In this document: one piece after another, positions 54,344 through 63,584 of the stretch
Numbering within the stretch: position 1 is the first letter of the stretch
How the letters are laid out: each line of letters opens with the position of its first letter
NCBI GenBank assembly: GCA_012960115.1
Contig: DUBX01000029.1
Location: forward strand, 199,692 to 263,356
Reading direction: 5' to 3'
Length of the DNA: 63,665 nucleotides
Source of the DNA: Porticoccaceae bacterium
Lineage (GTDB): Bacteria; Pseudomonadota; Gammaproteobacteria; Pseudomonadales; Porticoccaceae
Notes under the pieces: model-generated
The model's database searches: none
What the model was told of the DNA's origin: nothing
What the model saw: the letters and a program-made list of their open reading frames with translations, nothing else
Position numbers and translations under genes: made by a program

Positions 54344-56144
54344 CGTCGGTCGGCAGCAGTTCTATTTTGTTGAAATACATCAGGTAATGATCCAGGGGGG
54401 CTTCAGGATAGAGCCTGATAATGGCTCTGCCGGCGCTATTTGCGCCGAGTTGGCCGATCGTCTCAGTTTTGTATTCGTACCATCCTTCCGTGGATCGTAC
54501 CGTTCCCTCGATCTGCTCCGAACCCATCTCCAGGATGTAGCGGGCGTTTTCCCATCCGGGCCTTGCGGCATAAGTGATGTCGACCTGATAGGTCCCCGGT
54601 GCATCCACCTGAACATGCCACTCCACAAAGTCGCCAGGTGTCTGCATTTTCGATATATGAAAATGTCCGGACTCTCCTCGGCGGTTGAAGCGTTTCTGGG
54701 CGTTTCCAGATGTGGAGGCAGACAGGTAGTCCAGCGAGATCCTCCCATCCTCGGCCTGTTCCACTATATAGGGGTCGATATCAGGTTCGCCATTGATCTC
54801 GAGAACATAAACCGTACTGACGTCATCCGTTGGTTCCGCGGGCAGGCTGATCGCAAGGTCACCGTCTTCATCCCGGTCAACGGTGAGTGTCTCTTCCGGA
54901 CTCAAGAGCGGGTAGGCCTTTATAATTTCGTTATTTAAACCCGCAAGATTCAGTTGTCCATTCCTGGGCCAGTCGAATACATGCAGGAAGAGCCGGTTGC
55001 TCTTTCGAGTGCTGTACCCCCAGGGTAGTTCGTAGGGAAACGGAGATGGCGATGTTCCATAGATGCTCTCCGAGTTTCTTTGCATCCAGTCTCCAACCGC
55101 ATTCAGCACATTGATCGATGGATTCGGGATAACCCCCTGACCTGTAGGGCCAACGTTCAACAGGTAATTGCCGCCTTTACTCACAATCGTGACCAATCGC
55201 CTGATGACTTCGTCAGGAGTTTTCCAATTGCTGTCAGATTTGCTGTAACCCCAGGTGTCATTCAAAGTTTGCGGGGTCTCCCAGTATTCCTCGATACCCC
55301 CGATCGGCATACCGTTGTCGGTCATGCTCTGGTAGTCACCCAGGAGTTCCTTGTCGTAGTGGCCAACCCGGCCGTTGACCAGAGTTCCCGGCTGCAGATT
55401 GTGAACGAGGTCGGCAAATTCCTGCCCCTGTTCCTGCGTGTACATCCCCCGGTCGAACCATACGACACCCAGAGGCCCGTACTCCGTCAATAACTCCGTC
55501 AGCTGAGGGATGGATTTCTCGTCGAGGTAGCGGCGGAACAGTTCCGGATGATCCATGGTATCCAGATTGGTTTGGGAAGAATCAAAATCCCAGAAGTTCC
55601 CATAGGCATAAGGGTGCTCCCAATCCTCGCGATGGGAATAGTAGACGCCGAATTTAATGCCGGCCTCTGCACAAGCTTCTGCCAGTTCTCGCAGGGGGTC
55701 GCGTTTGAAAGGAGTGAAGTCGACGATATTGTAGCCGCTGACCCGTGAATCAAACATGGCAAAGCCGTCATGATGTTTTGCCGTAATGATGATGTACTTC
55801 ATGCCGGTTTTCTTGGCCAATGACACCCATTCCCTGGCATCGAAACCAGTCGGATTGAACGTGGCCGCGATTGCCCGGTATTCTTCCACGGGGATTTGGA
55901 ACCGCAGCATGATCCACTCTGCTATGTCTCCTTGTTCTATTCTTTGTCCGTTCCATTCCCCGCCGAGTATGGAATAGGGTCCCCAATGAATGAACATCCC
56001 GAACTTGTCGTCTTTGAACCAGGAGGGATTATTGTGCGCCTGTTCCCCGCTACCTGCCTCCTGTTGGGGATCCGGTGCGCATGAAACGAGGAGAAAGCAG
56101 AATAAAAGGAAGAGTGTCCTTACAATTTTAACGGGATTATTCAC
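54330..56144 (-). CDS. Alpha-L-fucosidase (GH29) lipoprotein
   Basis: 604 residues from GTG 56144 with CGGAGAAC upstream; a longer frame would overlap the IclR gene. A lipoprotein signal ends at LLVSC. The GH29 catalytic domain (about 40-380) has KFGMFIHWGPYS, YIIITAKHHDGFAMF, the nucleophile Asp in LGVVWFDRGMY and NGRVGHYD. A C-terminal galactose-binding-like module follows (about 470-600, ending NKIELLPT). It removes fucose from algal or host glycans. The last residues DGGSD probably read across the junction into foreign sequence. It is visibly GC-richer than its flanks and forms an operon with the truncated IclR gene 16 bp upstream. Confidence 0.9.
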   Translation of the reverse strand: MNNPVKIVRTLFLLFCFLLVSCAPDPQQEAGSGEQAHNNPSWFKDDKFGMFIHWGPYSILGGEWNGQRIEQGDIAEWIMLRFQIPVEEYRAIAATFNPTGFDAREWVSLAKKTGMKYIIITAKHHDGFAMFDSRVSGYNIVDFTPFKRDPLRELAEACAEAGIKFGVYYSHREDWEHPYAYGNFWDFDSSQTNLDTMDHPELFRRYLDEKSIPQLTELLTEYGPLGVVWFDRGMYTQEQGQEFADLVHNLQPGTLVNGRVGHYDKELLGDYQSMTDNGMPIGGIEEYWETPQTLNDTWGYSKSDSNWKTPDEVIRRLVTIVSKGGNYLLNVGPTGQGVIPNPSINVLNAVGDWMQRNSESIYGTSPSPFPYELPWGYSTRKSNRLFLHVFDWPRNGQLNLAGLNNEIIKAYPLLSPEETLTVDRDEDGDLAISLPAEPTDDVSTVYVLEINGEPDIDPYIVEQAEDGRISLDYLSASTSGNAQKRFNRRGESGHFHISKMQTPGDFVEWHVQVDAPGTYQVDITYAARPGWENARYILEMGSEQIEGTVRSTEGWYEYKTETIGQLGANSAGRAIIRLYPEAPLDHYLMYFNKIELLPTDGGSD

Positions 56145-56160
56145 GTTTGTTCTCCGCAGT

Positions 56161-56787
56161 TTAGTGGCCGAGTCCGGTGGTAATTTGATTTGCTGTCTTT
56201 TCGATCGCTGCTTGTGCGGCATCAATCTTCACAGGATGAGAATCGTCCAGAAATTCCAGGAAGGGAACGACCAGTGCTACAGCGACCCTGCCACCATGAT
56301 CGAAAATCGGGTAGCCGATGTCCTGCACACCGTGAATTTGTGCACTGGAATTACACTCGAAGCCATCACTTCGAATTCGTTCAACAATTTTTTTCAGCGC
56401 TGATTCTGAGAGGTTTCGGTGTTCTGAAGGAATCGCCTGCAGCATCTCCTCTCGATCCGCATCGTCGGCAAAAGCGAGGAGAATGTGTCCCGAGCAAGAG
56501 TCGAAAAGCGGCGCCTCTGCGCCCAGACGAACACTCAGCACGCGCGCGGAAGGAGCGTTTTGCTGTACCACAACATGCCCCTTGCCTGCGTAATAAATGA
56601 CCAGGTGACAGGACTGGTCAATGTCCTGAGACAATTGCTTCATTAGCGGTGCGGCGACCAAGTTCAAGCGTCTCACCGGGCCGAGACCGTGAGCAATTTC
56701 GAACAACTTCAATGTCAGTTCGTAGCGTTCCGAATCCGCGTGGTACGCAACAAAGTATTGGGATTTCAGCATAGCTAGGTTGGGCAA
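56161..56787 (-). pseudogene. IclR-family regulator lacking its DNA-binding domain
   Basis: 208 codons remain. HADSERYELTLKLFEIAHG is the linker that normally follows the winged helix. Then comes the full effector domain (LGAEAPLFDSCSGHILLAFA; GVQDIGYPIFDHGGRVAVAL). The helix-turn-helix, about 55 residues, is missing. A TAA lies just upstream and the sequence turns abruptly AT-rich at about 56785. The gene has been cut at its 5' end, so it cannot act as an IclR repressor. Confidence 0.8.
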
Positions 56788-56883
56788 TGATTAACAAAAT
56801 TGTGATTTTTAACTAGCCCTGAATATATCATAAAAAATCAATAATTCTGTTACCAAAGAACAGTCGGCAGAAAAATAGCGAAT

Positions 56884-56914
56884 GTGTGACAGTCTAAGGC
56901 TATATTCAAGGATA
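56884..56914. repeat. Dispersed 31-bp repeat, copy 2
   Basis: 28 of 31 positions match 49027-49057. It lies about 100 bp outside the truncated IclR gene. Mismatches are at positions 12, 16 and 19 of the unit. It contains a short AGTC...GACT/GGCT symmetry. Confidence 0.6.
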
Positions 56915-57099
56915 AAAACTTAGGATTCCTACTCTCAAAAAAGCACCCCATGGGGTCAAATGGTTTGCGACTTCAAAAAGACCGTTAAATCCTCGCTTTT
57001 TGTTATTTATTATTCAACCGATAAACCATAAAATTTTTTCATAAACCCACCGTTCTTTCTACAAAGCCTTCCTAAGCGAAAAGCTCACTTTATAGCTGA

Positions 57100-57225
57100 A
57101 GAGGTCTGGGTGTGACACCCAACATTAACGCGCTGGCTACGCTAATCATTGGCACTGTGAGCATTGGGATCATCATCGCCAGCTGGATAATGTTCAGGCA
57201 AAGCAAGCGTAACGGCGTTAAATGA
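57100..57225 (+). pseudogene. 3' relic of an ABC transporter permease (PotC-like)
   Basis: The frame RGLGVTPNINALATL, followed by a hydrophobic helix and a basic tail ending KRNGVK before a TGA at 57223-57225, matches the end of PotC-type spermidine/putrescine permeases as I know them (GVTPxINALATL before the last helix). A TGA precedes it in frame at 57097 and nothing of the other five helices is visible. It is a gene stump of about 42 codons. Confidence 0.65.
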
Positions 57226-57279
57226 GTGTTGAGTCACCTCTCAAACGCTAGAATCGATCAATATCAATCAGCCTAAAGG

Positions 57280-59544
57280 CTAACCCATCGCCGCTGTTGA
57301 TTCTCTAGCCGCTTGCAAATCAACATTCTTTATAGGGAGCTGCCGAATACGATTACCGGTGGCATTAAAGATTGCATTTGTAAGCGCCGAAGCAATCGGC
57401 GGAGTGCCGGGTTCGCCAGCGCCGCCCCAGTCTGCACCACTGTTGATTATATGGGTCTCGATCGCAGGCGCATCCGACATTCGGACGGACTGATAATCAT
57501 GGAAGTTACTCTCCACCACAGCACCGTCTTTAATAGAGATCTCACCAAACAAGGCCGCACTCAACCCATAAATAATGCCTGATTCAATCTGCGCCTTCAT
57601 ACCATCAGGTGACACCGCATAGCCTGCATCGATAACCGCCACCACCCGATCGACTGATAGATTGCCATCTTTGACGGTCACTTCGACAACTTCTGCAACG
57701 ATGGAGCCAAATGAAGACTGCAACGAAATACCTCGCCCTCTTCCAGGCGCCAGCGGTAGATGCCACTGGGCCTCTTTAGCCGCCTTGGTTAATACAGCAA
57801 GTTGTCGTGGAAGATGCTGTAGGCGCGCAACACGATAGTCAAAGGGATCCTGGCCTGCAGCCACTGCCACTTCATCGATAAATGATTCAGTGAAAAACCC
57901 ATGATGAGAATGAGCTACGCTACGCCAAGCCCCGAAGGGAATGTGAGTAGGACTGCGCACGTGACCAATATCCTGTACATCAACTGAATAAGGTATGAGC
58001 GCAGCTTCATCGGGCTCATGTTTGTCCACATAGGTGTTTTCCCATGCAATTAGATCACCACTGTCATCAATCGCAGCGCGGAAGCGGCTCTGAATAGCAG
58101 GACGATAAAAATCTTGCCGAACATCTTCTTCCCGTGTCCAAATAAGCTGTACCGGACGTCCAAGACTCACCGCCAACTGCGCTGCCTGAATCGCATAATC
58201 AGGCCTTGATTTACGGCCAAAGCCGCCACCCATAAAACAATTATGCAAAGTGACGTTCTCAATATCAAAACCCAGCGCGTCGGCAATGGATTGTCGAAAG
58301 CTCAATGGGCTTTGGCAACCTACCCAAACTTCGCAATGACCATCCTTAACCATGGCAGTTGCGTTTAGAGGCTCCATGCAGGTGTGGGCGAGAAAAGGCA
58401 CACGATAATCAGCATTGATCACCTGAGCTGCATTCTCCATAGACGCTACTAAATCGCCCTGCGCAATATCAGATTCACGATCCACACCAGCGCTTATATC
58501 TCGATCAAACTGCTTGAAAATTGCATCACTGGATACACCATCATTCTCTGTGCTCCGCCATTGAATATTAAGAGCATCCATCCCCTGTTTGGCGGACCAA
58601 TAACCTTTGGCTACCACAGCAACTGATTCTGCATAGGTGAATCCGCCAAGCACTGAACTCACCTCGGCAGACGGTAACTGAATAACATCCACAACGCCGT
58701 TGATTGCACGTGTGCGCAATTCATCGACGCTATCGATACCGCCGCCAAAGGTGGGCGCCCGCATCACCGTGGCATAAAGCATGTCAGGTAAGCGTACATC
58801 AAGAGCAAAGATTGCCGTACCATCGACCTTACTCGGGAGATCATGCCGTTCGACATGTCGCCCCATAATTTTAAACTCATCTACCGACTTTAAGGTCGGT
58901 GATACCGGCGGTGTCATCTGACCAGCCGACTCGGCAAAGGCACAATAGGGCTCCACCCGACCACTGGCTTTGTGAATCAGTTGGCTATTTTCCGCAATCA
59001 CTTGGTTAACCGGCACTTGCCAAGCCTCTGCTGCAGCGATCTTCAACATCTCCTTCACTGCAGCGCCGGCAATACGCATTCCATATGCACCAGTGGTCCG
59101 AACACTGAGACTACCCCCGGTAATCTGCAGATCAAGGGCATGCGCCGTACGAATAAGGGCACCTTCCACGGTGGGAAGAACAAAATCGGGAATATCCGCT
59201 CCGGCCAGCAGCATAGCTTGGGCCATGGGATAGTTAGCAAATTCACCAAGAGCAGGCGCTTCTTCAAACTTAACAAGGTCCCAATCAGCATCGAGCTCAT
59301 CTGCTAACATCTGGGCTAAGGCAGTACCGACACCCTGTCCCATTTCAGCATGTGGAATAATCGCAGTAACCACGTTATCGCTATCAAGCTTTACCCAGGT
59401 GTGAAGTAAGGTTTCACCATCGCCGGCAACATATTTGGATAGTTTTGCGGCGCGATTACCCGGACGAATAGCAACACCCACAATTAAACCGCCACCGGCC
59501 ACAACACCAGCACTAATAAACGCCCTTCTGGTCCACTTACCCAT
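57280..59544 (-). CDS. Molybdenum hydroxylase large subunit (isoquinoline 1-oxidoreductase beta type)
   Basis: 754 residues of the xanthine dehydrogenase/aldehyde oxidase superfamily, binding molybdopterin. A twin-arginine signal ([19 protein letters not shown]) at the N-terminus indicates Tat export. [52 protein letters not shown] and [17 protein letters not shown] are cofactor and active-site motifs. It works with the iron-sulfur subunit upstream, overlapping by 8 bases. These two-subunit enzymes oxidise aldehydes or N-heterocycles; the substrate is unknown. Confidence 0.92.
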   Translation of the reverse strand: MGKWTRRAFISAGVVAGGGLIVGVAIRPGNRAAKLSKYVAGDGETLLHTWVKLDSDNVVTAIIPHAEMGQGVGTALAQMLADELDADWDLVKFEEAPALGEFANYPMAQAMLLAGADIPDFVLPTVEGALIRTAHALDLQITGGSLSVRTTGAYGMRIAGAAVKEMLKIAAAEAWQVPVNQVIAENSQLIHKASGRVEPYCAFAESAGQMTPPVSPTLKSVDEFKIMGRHVERHDLPSKVDGTAIFALDVRLPDMLYATVMRAPTFGGGIDSVDELRTRAINGVVDVIQLPSAEVSSVLGGFTYAESVAVVAKGYWSAKQGMDALNIQWRSTENDGVSSDAIFKQFDRDISAGVDRESDIAQGDLVASMENAAQVINADYRVPFLAHTCMEPLNATAMVKDGHCEVWVGCQSPLSFRQSIADALGFDIENVTLHNCFMGGGFGRKSRPDYAIQAAQLAVSLGRPVQLIWTREEDVRQDFYRPAIQSRFRAAIDDSGDLIAWENTYVDKHEPDEAALIPYSVDVQDIGHVRSPTHIPFGAWRSVAHSHHGFFTESFIDEVAVAAGQDPFDYRVARLQHLPRQLAVLTKAAKEAQWHLPLAPGRGRGISLQSSFGSIVAEVVEVTVKDGNLSVDRVVAVIDAGYAVSPDGMKAQIESGIIYGLSAALFGEISIKDGAVVESNFHDYQSVRMSDAPAIETHIINSGADWGGAGEPGTPPIASALTNAIFNATGNRIRQLPIKNVDLQAARESTAAMG

Positions 59545-60043
59545 TATTAATCTCCCGAGCTAACTCAGCAACGGCAGGATCAAATTGCTGTACCCCTGCG
59601 GCAGACTTAATCGCTCTGCGAATTCGCGAATACATGCCACAGCGACAAATATTGCCCGCCATAGCAATATTAATATCTGCATCAGAGGGCGATGGGTTAG
59701 TCGCCAAGAGTGCCGCCGCAGTCATAAGTTGACCAGACTGGCAGTAGCCACACTGGGGTACCTGCTCTTCAATCCAAGCCTGCTGAAGCGGGTGAAGTTC
59801 ATTATTGCTAGGCGCGAGCCCCTCAATAGTCGTAATTTTTTGCCCACTGACCGCTGACAGAGGTGTGACACAAGAACGCATGGCCGTGCCGTTAACATGC
59901 ACTGTGCAAGCGCCGCACTCAGCCATACCACAACCAAATTTTGTCCCCGTCAGTGCAAGTTGCTCACGGAGCACCCATAGCAAAGGTGTTGAGGGGTCTA
60001 CCTGTAGTTTTTGTTCAGTACCATTGACAGTTATTACGGTCAT
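59537..60043 (-). CDS. Molybdenum hydroxylase small subunit, two [2Fe-2S] clusters
   Basis: 168 residues. The plant-type ferredoxin cluster is [15 protein letters not shown] (about 38-52) and the second cluster CGYCQSG (near 98) with CRCGMYSRI (near 135). It passes electrons from the molybdenum subunit to an acceptor. It has no own signal and would ride with the Tat-exported large subunit. It overlaps that gene by 8 bases in the usual order small-large. Confidence 0.95.
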   Translation of the reverse strand: MTVITVNGTEQKLQVDPSTPLLWVLREQLALTGTKFGCGMAECGACTVHVNGTAMRSCVTPLSAVSGQKITTIEGLAPSNNELHPLQQAWIEEQVPQCGYCQSGQLMTAAALLATNPSPSDADINIAMAGNICRCGMYSRIRRAIKSAAGVQQFDPAVAELAREINNG

Positions 60044-60213
60044 TTTTGACTCTCTCAGCGTAGTTTAGTTTGAGGGTATCATTGTTGCTTTAAACTAATG
60101 GCCTAAGGAAAGATTGTCAAACTGCGTTTGATCAATTCTTAGCTATCTACGACTCCTTGGTTCCATCGTCTTTATTTTTCTGAATTAGCGTCGCTAAGCC
60201 TTCAGGGTAATCT

Positions 60214-60735
60214 ATGTCATCTGCAATAAAATATTCACTTCTTAGATGCCTCCTCGATTAATGGTGACCTTAAGAGAATTGGCGACTAAGTATTGCCAGT
60301 GTTACTGAAGATGGGTTTTTCTCAGACTTTTCAAATTATTCACGTAACTTAGTCCTTATTCCGGGAAACGGTATACGCTTAGAGCATGACAATCAAAAAG
60401 TTGAACAGCTTGATCAGTTACTCGATATGGCGTCATTTGATGGTGGCTGCAAAACGTTTGGTACCTTAACTTCTGGTGAAATATAAGATTTTAATATAAT
60501 GACCAAAACCTCAATTTACCAGACCCAGGTTGAGCATTATATTAACGAGCAATCTATTGTTTTAAAGGGAAACACTCAATATTTTGTTTATAGTGTAAGC
60601 CACGAGGCTAGACTCAATTTCAATAATGAAACTATGGAATTATCCTGTGTCCCCTTATTGGTAATTTCAAAAGCCAATTTTGTGATTGGATTGTTTAGTT
60701 TCTTAGTCATAGTCTGCATTTACATACTAGTATGA
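60214..60735 (+). pseudogene. hutD-like gene, inactivated
   Basis: HutD belongs to histidine-utilisation loci. Joined across frames the relic reads IKYSLL at the start, GVTLRELA-like VTLRELAT (60264 on, different frame), then WRLSIASVTEDGFFSDF and NLVLIPGNGIRLEHDNQKV (from 60280). A premature TAA at 60484-60486 is followed in the same frame by DFNIMTKTS, a conserved HutD motif, and a C-terminal part to 60735. So there is at least one frameshift, one stop and a probable small deletion at the NGG segment. On the minus strand at 60147-60257 a short open stretch ending GLATLIQKNKDDGTKES may be another gene tail or a shadow. No other hut gene is present. Confidence 0.72.
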
Positions 60736-60926
60736 TTATATTGTCTACTTGTTAAAATCACCCTAGTCGATATATCATACTGTCCAAGCGAAATGTTGAC
60801 ATTTATTTACAGCAACAAGTTAAAAGTGCAAAGAGAAAGTCACCTTGAAGGGGCGTACCCTCATCGTCATTCAGTTATTGGATTTATAATTTTTAACCTT
60901 TTCTACCAATTATTCGAGACTAAATA

Positions 60927-62000
60927 ATGAGCAATCTATTTCAACCCATTGATTTCAAGTGCGGCGTCACCATGAAAAATCGTTTTATGCTGGCTCCACT
61001 CACCAATACCCAAAGCCATACTGATGGAAAATTGTCAGATGATGAATACCGATGGTTAACCATGCGCGCCCAAGGTGGGTTTGGCTTAACAATGACCTGC
61101 GCTGCCCATGTTCAAGCGATAGGCCAAGGTTTTCCCGGGCAGCTGGGCATTTTTGGTGATCAACATCTTGAAGGTCTTACGCGACTCGCGAGTGCTATCA
61201 ATAGTGAACACAGCCTATCAGTAGTGCAACTGCATCACGCTGGCATGCGCTCGCCGGAAGAGCTCATTGGAGAATCACCGGTCTGCCCATCGGACAATGC
61301 AGAAACTGGTGCAGTGGCTCTGAGTACCGAGGCGGTAGAACAGCTTATAGAAGACTTTATCTGCGCGGCAGAAAGAGCAGTCAAAGCAGGCTTTGATGGT
61401 GCCGAGATTCATGGCGCGCATGGCTATATTCTCGCTCAGTTTCTCAGTACAACCATCAATCAGCGCCAAGACCAATATGGCGGCAGTGTCGAAAACCGGA
61501 TGCGTCCGATCATGCAAATTATCGAGGGTATCCGTAAACGCTGTCCGAGTAATTTTTTGCTCGGCCTGCGACTATCGCCCGAGCGCTTTGACGTGCATCT
61601 GCCCGATATTATTGAAGTAGCAAAACGCATTCTTGCCGACGCCAATATAGATTTTCTCGATATGTCGCTTTGGGACTCTTTTAAAGAACCTCAAGATGAG
61701 GCCTACAAAGGTCGCAGTCTGTTGTCTTATTTCACCGAATTAGAGCGTGGCGATGTCAAATTAGGCATCGCGGGAAAACTACGCAACCCCGACGAAGTGC
61801 GCCAGGCTATGTCGGCTGACATCGACTTTGTTATGCTTGGCCGGGCCGCTATTTTGCACCATGATTTTCCACTACAGATGCAAGCCAATAGCGACTTCAC
61901 TCCTATCAGAAATCCTGTCTCCGCCAATCATCTGCGCAGCCAGGGTTTGGGTGAGGCATTTATTAATTATATGTCTAACTGGAAAGGCTTTGTTGGCTAG
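60927..62000 (+). CDS. NADH:flavin oxidoreductase (old yellow enzyme family)
   Basis: 357-residue TIM-barrel FMN enzyme. KNRFMLAPLTN near residue 17, QLHHAGMRS (active-site His pair region, near 100), GFDGAEIHGAHGYILAQFLS and QYGGSVENR are family hallmarks; DFVMLGRAAILHHDFP binds FMN phosphate near the end. It lacks the C-terminal iron-sulfur/FAD part of 2,4-dienoyl-CoA reductase. It reduces activated enones or related compounds; the natural substrate is unknown. The gene right after it is a truncated hydrolase. Confidence 0.93.
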   Translation: MSNLFQPIDFKCGVTMKNRFMLAPLTNTQSHTDGKLSDDEYRWLTMRAQGGFGLTMTCAAHVQAIGQGFPGQLGIFGDQHLEGLTRLASAINSEHSLSVVQLHHAGMRSPEELIGESPVCPSDNAETGAVALSTEAVEQLIEDFICAAERAVKAGFDGAEIHGAHGYILAQFLSTTINQRQDQYGGSVENRMRPIMQIIEGIRKRCPSNFLLGLRLSPERFDVHLPDIIEVAKRILADANIDFLDMSLWDSFKEPQDEAYKGRSLLSYFTELERGDVKLGIAGKLRNPDEVRQAMSADIDFVMLGRAAILHHDFPLQMQANSDFTPIRNPVSANHLRSQGLGEAFINYMSNWKGFVG

Positions 62001-62023
62001 CGAACGCTACAGGCTCAAAAGAG

Positions 62024-62461
62024 GCGCCAGTGTTTTTTAGCTTAATGCGTAAGCCTTGGTTTCGTACCATTGCCAAATATATCGATCCCTACTGGATAAC
62101 TAAACAAGGAGTCAATTCTGCCTATAACCACTCACCTATGGTTACCGAAGAACTCATTCAAAGGTACTATGAATTAGCATTGCGTGATGGAAGCAGAGAT
62201 GCCACCTTAACTCGCTTTAGTACGTATAACACAACTGAAGAGCCGGTCGATACCGCCAGATTTAACGTACCAGCACTTATTATGTGGGGAAGAGAGGACT
62301 CATTAATACCCGTTGATGTGGCTGAACTATTCAATGATGCCTTGGAGCAGTCATCACTTGTGATCTATGACAACGTTGGGCATATTCCAATGGAAGAAAT
62401 ACCCAACCGATCAGCAGAGGATGTGTCGAAATTTTTATTAGAGGTCTATGCTGCTAATTGA
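62024..62461 (+). pseudogene. 3' half of an alpha/beta hydrolase
   Basis: The frame carries the cap region (MRKPWFRTIAKYIDPYWITK), the catalytic Asp in MWGREDSLIP and the catalytic His in YDNVGHIPMEE. The first half with the nucleophile elbow and oxyanion hole is absent; only 23 bases separate this relic from the OYE stop. It resembles haloalkane-dehalogenase/epoxide-hydrolase-like proteins. Without the nucleophile it cannot be catalytic, so a deletion has removed the 5' half. Confidence 0.8.
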
Positions 62462-62500
62462 CGCGGTTGCTAGAGGAAGCACGGCAGGCTAATTCGCCCA

Positions 62501-62995
62501 CTAGACTCTAATAAATTTATCTCCCCGAGATATACCCGAGACACCACTGCGGACAACCTCCATTATGCCCATATGAGCTACAGCCTCAATAAATGCATCT
62601 AGCTTGTCACTATCACCAGCAAGTTGAACCGTATAAGTCGATGGCGTAACGTCAATAATATGTCCTCGGAAAATCTCCACACAACTTTTTAATTCCGTGC
62701 GAACATTACTATCTGTCGCCTTAACCTTAACTAATAGCAACTCTCGTTCGATGTGAGAGCCTACAGTGAGATCCACCACTTTGAGAGTGTCGATCAGCTT
62801 ATGTAATTGTTTGACGATTTGCTCTGCCATCTGTTCATCACCTTGGGTAGTTAAGGTTAGGCGAGATAGCGTCTCATCATCAGTTGTGGCGGCCGTCAAA
62901 GTGTCGATATTGTAACCACGCTGCGCAAACAACCCAACAACTCTAGATAAGGCTCCGAATTCATTTTCCAACAAAATAGAGATTATTCTTTTCAT
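62501..62995 (-). CDS. ilvH: Acetolactate synthase small (regulatory) subunit
   Basis: 164 residues from the ATG at 62995, which overlaps the stop of the large-subunit fragment (TAATG); a GGAGAGAACC site precedes it. MKRIISILLENEFGALSRVVGLFAQRGYNI is the ACT domain that binds valine, and the C-terminal domain is complete (DSDKLDAFIEAVAHMGIMEVVRSG). It activates and feedback-regulates IlvI in branched-chain amino acid synthesis. Its catalytic partner next door is truncated. Confidence 0.95.
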   Translation of the reverse strand: MKRIISILLENEFGALSRVVGLFAQRGYNIDTLTAATTDDETLSRLTLTTQGDEQMAEQIVKQLHKLIDTLKVVDLTVGSHIERELLLVKVKATDSNVRTELKSCVEIFRGHIIDVTPSTYTVQLAGDSDKLDAFIEAVAHMGIMEVVRSGVSGISRGDKFIRV

Positions 62996-63393
62996 TAGGT
63001 TCTCTCCGTCTTGCTTAGCCACAGGTCACGCATTGACCCACCCGGCATGTGCATTGGATAAACATGTTCGGAGCGGTCGACGCAGATATCCATAAATACC
63101 ACTCGATCTTTCATTGCAAAACACTCGCGCATCTTTTCCTCAAGCTCGTCAAATTTGGTTACCTTTATTCCCACGTGACCGTAGGCTTCAGCTAAAGCCA
63201 CGAAATCAGGCAGTGACTTCTCATAAACACTCTGAGAGTAGCGGCTGTTGTACTGCATATCCTGCCATTGCCTAACCATACCTAGTGCCGCATTGTTAAG
63301 GTTGATAATCTTTACCGGCAAGTTACGTTGGCTGCATGAAGGCAACTCTTGTATGCACATTTGAATGCTTCCCTCTCCAGTAACGCAGGCACT
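62995..63393 (-). pseudogene. ilvI: ilvI (acetolactate synthase large subunit), C-terminal fragment only
   Basis: About 132 codons remain: [11 protein letters not shown] of the thiamine-diphosphate site (the aspartate-type GDGS loop reads GEGS), then [19 protein letters not shown] and [18 protein letters not shown], and the C-terminal [17 protein letters not shown]. An in-frame TGA lies at 63394-63396, where the sequence switches to an Lrp-type gene. The first 430 or so residues are missing. Either a deletion fused two genes or the contig end is chimeric. Confidence 0.85.
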
Positions 63394-63584
63394 TCATCAA
63401 GCAATTGAATGCCCTTCTCGAACGACCGCATTTCAGCATCGTTAGGTTGTTTCAGCCGAACACTAATGAATGCATTTATCGGAAGTCCATACTTCTCCTG
63501 ATCAACCTTTGCCGTGTAGCCGCCGATTACGCCGCTGGATTCAAGTGCCCTCACCCGACGCAGGCAAGGACGCTGCCGATCCAT
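63312..63584 (-). pseudogene. Lrp/AsnC-family fragment fused to ilvI
   Basis: Residues from about 63584 down to 63390 read as an Lrp protein: PCLRRVRALESSGVIGGYTA (end of the helix-turn-helix), then VDQEKYGLPINAFISVRLKQ and [11 protein letters not shown]. After that the frame runs out of phase through ilvI sequence and stops at 63312. The first helix-turn-helix residues and most of the effector domain are absent. The upstream bases to the window end do not give a normal Lrp N-terminus. Confidence 0.7.

Noticed and set aside
54387-54938. 183-codon plus-strand ORF opposite the fucosidase gene
   Set aside because: It is a shadow of the GC-rich GH29 gene; its translation has no domain or start signal, while the minus strand has full GH29 motifs.
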